Assembly: GCA_024256245.1 (NCBI GenBank) | Contig: JAKLZD010000076.1 | Span: 1 to 9,772 of the forward strand | Length of the DNA: 9,772 bases | Reading direction: 5' to 3' | Origin: Candidatus Methylarchaceae archaeon HK01M | Lineage (GTDB): Archaea; Thermoproteota; Nitrososphaeria; Nitrososphaerales; JACAEJ01 | The notes under the pieces: generated by a model | Database searches by the model: none | Seen by the model: only the letters and a program-made list of their open reading frames with translations | What the model was told of the DNA's origin: nothing | Program-made: the position numbers and the translations under genes | Shown: positions 6,902-9,772 of the stretch, in pieces | How the letters are laid out: every line of letters starts with the position of its first letter | Position numbering within the stretch: position 1 is the stretch's first letter

Positions 6902-7245
6902 ACCAGTATGGATATGATAAGACCGTAGATTGCGATTCCTTCGCCAAGTCCAGCAAGTATCAAAATCCATGTAGCAACACCAGGTCTTTCAGCTATTGCT
7001 GCTGCACCAGCCGATGCCGCTCCATATACCGCTAAACCTGCTCCTATGCCTGATCCAGACACCGCTAGAGCCGCCGCTATAAACTTCAACCCACTTTCAG
7101 GGGTGACTTCCTGAGCCCTTGCTATAGGTGGGAATAGAAAAAGGGCGATAATGAGTGTGGCGACGTTGAGAAAGATGAAAGATAGCATGGCTCTCCTCGG
7201 ATTAGAAAAGAATTCGATAATCTTTTTGTTCAGTTTCATCATCAA
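6889..7245 (-). CDS. atpK: A-type ATP synthase proteolipid subunit K (c subunit)
   Basis: The product is up to 118 residues and forms the membrane rotor ring that carries ions. Residues 20-38 are hydrophobic after a basic N-terminus, followed by PPIARA-QE: a probable cleavable leader with an A-R-A site at 42-44, leaving a mature protein of about 74 residues with two helices. Helix 1 (about 53-85) is glycine/alanine-rich (GSGIGAGLAVYGAASAGAAAIAERP). Helix 2 (about 90-117) holds the ion-binding glutamate Glu102 in GLGEGIAIYG. No Gln in helix 1 and no Ser/Thr after the Glu suggest proton rather than sodium binding (inference from known c rings). Start choice is uncertain: TTG (7245), ATG (7242) and ATG (7239) follow in a row. 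GGAGGG at 7260-7255 is best spaced for the first. It is directly downstream of atpI. Its 3' end lies in the tandem duplication. Confidence 0.95.
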   Translation of the reverse strand: MMMKLNKKIIEFFSNPRRAMLSFIFLNVATLIIALFLFPPIARAQEVTPESGLKFIAAALAVSGSGIGAGLAVYGAASAGAAAIAERPGVATWILILAGLGEGIAIYGLIISILVLGA

Positions 7246-7260
7246 TCACGAATTCCCTCC

Positions 7261-9255
7261 TTAAGATTCCTTTATATCTTTTTCGAAAGTTGCCCTTAAT
7301 TTTAGAGGCCTATAAGCCTCACCATCATTCATATAGAACTTTGTCGAGAATTCATAGTATAGAAGCCTGAGGGACTGAATGCCAACGATAAACCCCTCTA
7401 ATAATATCGCAATAAAGTTCATCAAAAGATACGATACTATTACTCCAGCCGTTTGTGACAACAGAAGTGCTGAGATACCTAGAGCTGCATGGACCAAAGC
7501 GAAGGCAGCGATACGTATGTATGAAACGGAGTTTGCAAGAAGCCCTATGAATAGCTCGATGGCCTCACCAAAGCCCTCAAAAATCCTCTCTACCAAATGA
7601 ATCTCACGTTTTTTGATGATTGAGACCAATAAGGGTGAAAGAAATATCAAGACAAGAGAAGACAGAGATATTACCACAAAAGGTAAGTTCTCTGGATAGA
7701 GAAATGCGTTGATGTCGAATCCTGCGCCAATAATGTTGATGGTAAGAATTACGCCACTGATGAAGTATATCAGTCCTAAAAGACCTTTACCATTGAAGAC
7801 AGCCTCTACTAATCCCTCCTTTAAAAACTTGTTTACAAAGCCAAAGCCTAACCCTACTATCAACTGTATTACGCCGAAGATCAACGCTATCACTATCATC
7901 TGGTTGATTCTACTTACATTTGGCTCATGTTCAACTAGAAGGCCAAGAGCTGGCAGGTGTAGAGCCTCCCGCACTTCTTCGAGAAGATGAGATTCAAAGA
8001 GGAAGACTTCTCCATAGAGCAATCCAAAGAATGCACCTACTGCCCCTGAGAAGATCATTATCCAGCCGAGTTTGTTTATACTCCGACGACCTATTCCTAA
8101 TAACCCTCCCTTTCTAGTGATAAAAAATACTCCCAATAATGAAAGGACGATTCCTCCTCCCAAATCTCCAAACATTATCCCATACATAAGGATGAAAAGT
8201 ATCATGAATATTGGCGTTGGATTTATTTCATGGTAGTTTGGTATACCCCTTAAGACTGTGAGTAGCTCGAATTTGGATAAAAATCCCTTATCTCTAAGTT
8301 TGGTTGGGACGGATTCTTCATGCTTTGGTTTCTCAAACTTTAGGTACATGACTTTTTCGGTAAGGGCCTCAACTTTATCCTTCAAGACATCCCTCTTTTC
8401 AGCAGGAATCCATCCGTGAAGCAGGCTAAGGCTCTTAGTCCTAAATAGAGATGATTTGACATCCCTCATAAAGTCTATATAGGGTTTTCTCTCCAAGATT
8501 TCTTCATTTATCTTAATCAAGCTTTTATATTGATCTCGAGTTTTATCTGTATCTGCATCCATCTTTTTCTTTATATCTTGTAACGCCAATATAGGATCTG
8601 GGTTGACCCATTTTGGGAACTTCATTTCTTCAAAATTTAAGAGGGTCAGGGCCTTCTCCACGTTTGACTTATAATCTAAGTTTCCCACTATCACTACGAA
8701 AGATTCTTTCGGCCTTCCAGGCTTGACTTCATAGACCGTCTCCAAGTCTTTTAAGTACTCCTCAAGTGAATCTAGAAAGACGTTTTGAATGAAACCAACC
8801 TTCACTAAAACATGTTTGAATTCTCCTATCCTATCAAGCCTCATCTTATACATCTTTAAGAATTCAAGATCGTCCGTTATACCCTTAAGCTCCTCGTGCT
8901 CCCTTTGAATGTTATCGGATTCTTTAGCTATCTCATCGACCATCTTCCCATATTCTTCACTAAACTTTTCTGTTTCATCAAGACTTATCTTCAGTCTTTT
9001 CTTTGCTCTCCCATAATCCTCTTTAGAACCTAGAAAATTTTCAAGGGATGTTAGAAGGTTCGAGGCTCTATCGCTGACCCTTAGAAACTTGTCATAGATT
9101 GGAAGCTCACTAACTTCCTCGCCTATTTCAACCCTTTCCTTGGTAAGTTGGACTATTCCAAGCCTCCCGATCTCCTCTACAACTTCATCTTCATAGGGTC
9201 TTGGTATAGCGAGATCGAAACTTATCATTGAGAGAGGTCGTAGCACCTGAACCAC
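7261..9255 (-). CDS. atpI: A-type ATP synthase membrane subunit I (a subunit)
   Basis: The product is 664 residues, typical of archaeal subunit I (about 620-700), which forms the stator half-channels beside the K ring. The N-terminal half (about 1-335) is cytoplasmic with long coiled coil (about 80-125 and 225-260) and binds the E/H stalks. The C-terminal half has about eight membrane helices, starting at the conserved PNYHEINPTPIF-MYGIMFGDLGGG region (339-368), with GAFFGLLYGEVF at 407-418. The key channel arginine is Arg581 in SYIRIAAFALVHA. Gln627 and Arg630 (GIQSLRLLYYEF) match the second pair of essential residues known from Thermus subunit I. Start is GTG, supported by AGGGG (9265-9261) five bases upstream; an ATG at 9257 is out of frame. 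atpK follows after 15 bases with its ribosome site right behind the stop, so the two form one operon. Confidence 0.96.
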   Translation of the reverse strand: MVQVLRPLSMISFDLAIPRPYEDEVVEEIGRLGIVQLTKERVEIGEEVSELPIYDKFLRVSDRASNLLTSLENFLGSKEDYGRAKKRLKISLDETEKFSEEYGKMVDEIAKESDNIQREHEELKGITDDLEFLKMYKMRLDRIGEFKHVLVKVGFIQNVFLDSLEEYLKDLETVYEVKPGRPKESFVVIVGNLDYKSNVEKALTLLNFEEMKFPKWVNPDPILALQDIKKKMDADTDKTRDQYKSLIKINEEILERKPYIDFMRDVKSSLFRTKSLSLLHGWIPAEKRDVLKDKVEALTEKVMYLKFEKPKHEESVPTKLRDKGFLSKFELLTVLRGIPNYHEINPTPIFMILFILMYGIMFGDLGGGIVLSLLGVFFITRKGGLLGIGRRSINKLGWIMIFSGAVGAFFGLLYGEVFLFESHLLEEVREALHLPALGLLVEHEPNVSRINQMIVIALIFGVIQLIVGLGFGFVNKFLKEGLVEAVFNGKGLLGLIYFISGVILTINIIGAGFDINAFLYPENLPFVVISLSSLVLIFLSPLLVSIIKKREIHLVERIFEGFGEAIELFIGLLANSVSYIRIAAFALVHAALGISALLLSQTAGVIVSYLLMNFIAILLEGFIVGIQSLRLLYYEFSTKFYMNDGEAYRPLKLRATFEKDIKES

Positions 9256-9297
9256 ATAATCCCCTACAAAAATTGTCTTTAAAAACCTTCTGAAGTG

Positions 9298-9308
9298 GCT
9301 TTTAATAG
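9298..9308 (-). promoter_or_regulatory. Candidate TATA box for atpI-atpK
   Basis: On the - strand ACTATTAAAAG could be a TATA box. Initiation about 25 bases downstream would give a leader of some 20 bases that still contains the AGGGG ribosome site. A second candidate, TTTTTAAAG at 9285-9277, would make the transcript start at the GTG itself and lose the ribosome site, so I prefer the first. Confidence 0.3.
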
Positions 9309-9312
9309 TTCC

Positions 9313-9328
9313 TTAATTAAAAAATTAA
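9313..9328. repeat. AT-rich inverted repeat between divergent promoters
   Basis: TTAATT (9313-9318) and AATTAA (9323-9328) form a perfect inverted repeat around AAAA. It lies between the putative TATA boxes of atpI (leftward) and eS17 (rightward). It could be an operator or only AT-rich promoter DNA; such repeats arise easily by chance at this composition. Confidence 0.3.
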
Positions 9329-9358
9329 TGAAAATGGATTTTATTTTAGACCCTTAAC

Positions 9359-9367
9359 CTATATATA
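9359..9367 (+). promoter_or_regulatory. TATA box for the eS17 gene
   Basis: CTATATATA is a near-ideal archaeal TATA box. Transcription starting about 25 bases downstream would give a leader of roughly 10-20 bases before the ATG at 9405. Confidence 0.55.
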
Positions 9368-9394
9368 CTCGAAGTTTTTTCTTCATCTTGCCTC

Positions 9395-9398
9395 GGTG
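9395..9398 (+). promoter_or_regulatory. Shine-Dalgarno that decides the eS17 start
   Basis: GGTG six bases ahead of the ATG at 9405. The alternative GTG start (9396) is part of this site, the same arrangement as at atpE, so the ATG is preferred. Confidence 0.5.
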
Positions 9399-9404
9399 CA
9401 ACTC

Positions 9405-9629
9405 ATGAACCGCATAAAACGCATCTCGATCCAGATATGGGAGAAGTACGGCGATTTATTCACTGATGACTTCGATAAGAACAAAACCGTTTTAGGACAG
9501 GTGTCTATAGTGAGGTCTAAGCAGTTGAGAAACAAGATCGCTGGATATATTACGAATCTTAAGAGAAAAGGGGAAGAAGGCGAAGGCATCCCTGAAGAAG
9601 CATCGGAGGATGAGGGCGAATCAGAGTAA
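9405..9629 (+). CDS. rps17e: Small ribosomal subunit protein eS17 (S17e)
   Basis: The product is 74 residues from the ATG at 9405 (77 from the GTG at 9396). It matches the archaeal/eukaryotic S17e family from end to end: basic N-terminus MNRIKRISIQIWEKYG, then FTDDFDKNKTVL and the highly conserved SIVRSKQLRNKIAGYIT segment. eS17 binds 16S rRNA in the head of the small subunit; bacteria lack it. The last ~20 residues form an acidic tail (GEEGEGIPEEASEDEGESE), longer and more acidic than the short basic ends usual in archaeal members. Family members normally start M-G-x-I-R, which fits the ATG start. It is transcribed from its own promoter, divergently from atpI, and is followed after 59 bases by a probable DUF371 gene in the same direction. 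Confidence 0.95.
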   Translation: MNRIKRISIQIWEKYGDLFTDDFDKNKTVLGQVSIVRSKQLRNKIAGYITNLKRKGEEGEGIPEEASEDEGESE

Positions 9630-9645
9630 AAGACTAATCTTTAAG

Positions 9646-9652
9646 TATAAAT
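9646..9652 (+). promoter_or_regulatory. Candidate TATA box for the DUF371-like gene
   Basis: TATAAAT lies about 40 bases ahead of the ATG at 9689, consistent with a short-leader archaeal promoter. It suggests the gene can be transcribed apart from eS17. Confidence 0.35.
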
Positions 9653-9688
9653 TTATGAGGAAAACCATCCAATCTTATTCGAAGGAGT

Positions 9689-9772
9689 ATGATAAGAGTT
9701 AGAGCCCGTGGACACATAGGAACTGCTCTGGGTAAGGCAGAATTTGTAATTAATAGGGATGAAATGAAGGTT
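9689..9772 (+). CDS. N-terminal fragment of a probable DUF371-family protein
   Basis: Only the first 28 codons are in the window. The start MIRVRARGHIGTALGKAEFVINRDEM resembles the beginning of DUF371 proteins, small (about 140-residue) archaeal proteins of unknown function. These typically open with a short strand, an A-R-G-H motif, a Thr/Glu-containing strand and an acidic turn. Here the ARGH is intact, while the following residues (IGTALGKAEF) depart from the usual N-V-x-A-x-H-x-T-T pattern, so the assignment is moderate. ATG was chosen as the first start in frame. GGAG at 9684-9687 is only one base from it, too close for a normal ribosome site, so initiation on a short leader is likely. 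The gene continues past the window end. Confidence 0.5.
   Translation, partial: MIRVRARGHIGTALGKAEFVINRDEMKV

Noticed and set aside
7180..7206. Arg-Arg before the hydrophobic leader of atpK as a Tat signal
   Set aside because: The full Tat motif (S/T-R-R-x-F-L-K) is not present. Membrane insertion by the usual route is expected for a proteolipid.
7379..8117. Three + strand open frames antisense to atpI
   Set aside because: They lie opposite a well-conserved membrane protein gene and have unnatural compositions. They are reverse-strand shadows.
9383..9589. - strand open frame overlapping eS17
   Set aside because: It is antisense to a confidently identified ribosomal protein gene, with no separate support.

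Overview
The window is archaeal. It carries a complete set of genes for an A-type (archaeal, V-type-like) ATP synthase, a eukaryote/archaea-type ribosomal protein (eS17), TATA-like boxes ahead of the transcription units, and Shine-Dalgarno motifs of the GGAG/GGTG kind. The base composition is moderately AT-rich (judged by eye). The lineage cannot be fixed from the sequence alone. The crenarchaeal-like proteolipid (a glycine-flanked ion-binding Glu) and the gene order, which differs from the methanogen H-I-K-E-C-F-A-B-D order, make a TACK-type archaeon such as a Bathyarchaeia or Thaumarchaeota relative a reasonable but weak guess.

Layout: (1) bases 1-281 hold the 3' end of an unrecognised, probably beta-rich protein. 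(2) Bases 282-623 are a gene-free leader with a strong small hairpin and candidate promoters. (3) Bases 624-6815 form a tight + strand operon, atpF-H-E-A-B-D-C, with overlapping or nearly touching genes. These encode the soluble A1 head, central stalk and peripheral stalks. (4) Bases 6816-6888 form a short convergent gap containing hairpins and a perfect 20-bp tandem duplication that runs over the stop codon of atpK. (5) Bases 6889-9255 on the - strand hold atpI-atpK, the two membrane (Ao) subunits. (6) Bases 9256-9404 are a divergent promoter region. (7) Bases 9405-9629 (+) encode ribosomal protein eS17. (8) From 9689 (+) the first 28 codons of a probable DUF371-family protein run off the window.

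Together the nine ATP synthase genes make one rotary enzyme. A and B form the hexameric catalytic head, D, F and C the central shaft and its socket, E and H the peripheral stalks, and I and K the ion-translocating motor. The arrangement separates the soluble half (rightward) from the membrane half (leftward), meeting tail to tail. The proteolipid lacks the Gln and Ser/Thr ligands of sodium-binding rings, so proton coupling is the likelier reading.

No unknown defence, mobile or biosynthetic system is visible. The points most worth a second look are the tandem duplication and hairpin at the atpK 3' end, the split A1/Ao operons, the unusual P-loop of subunit A, and two mutually exclusive stems in the leader before atpF.
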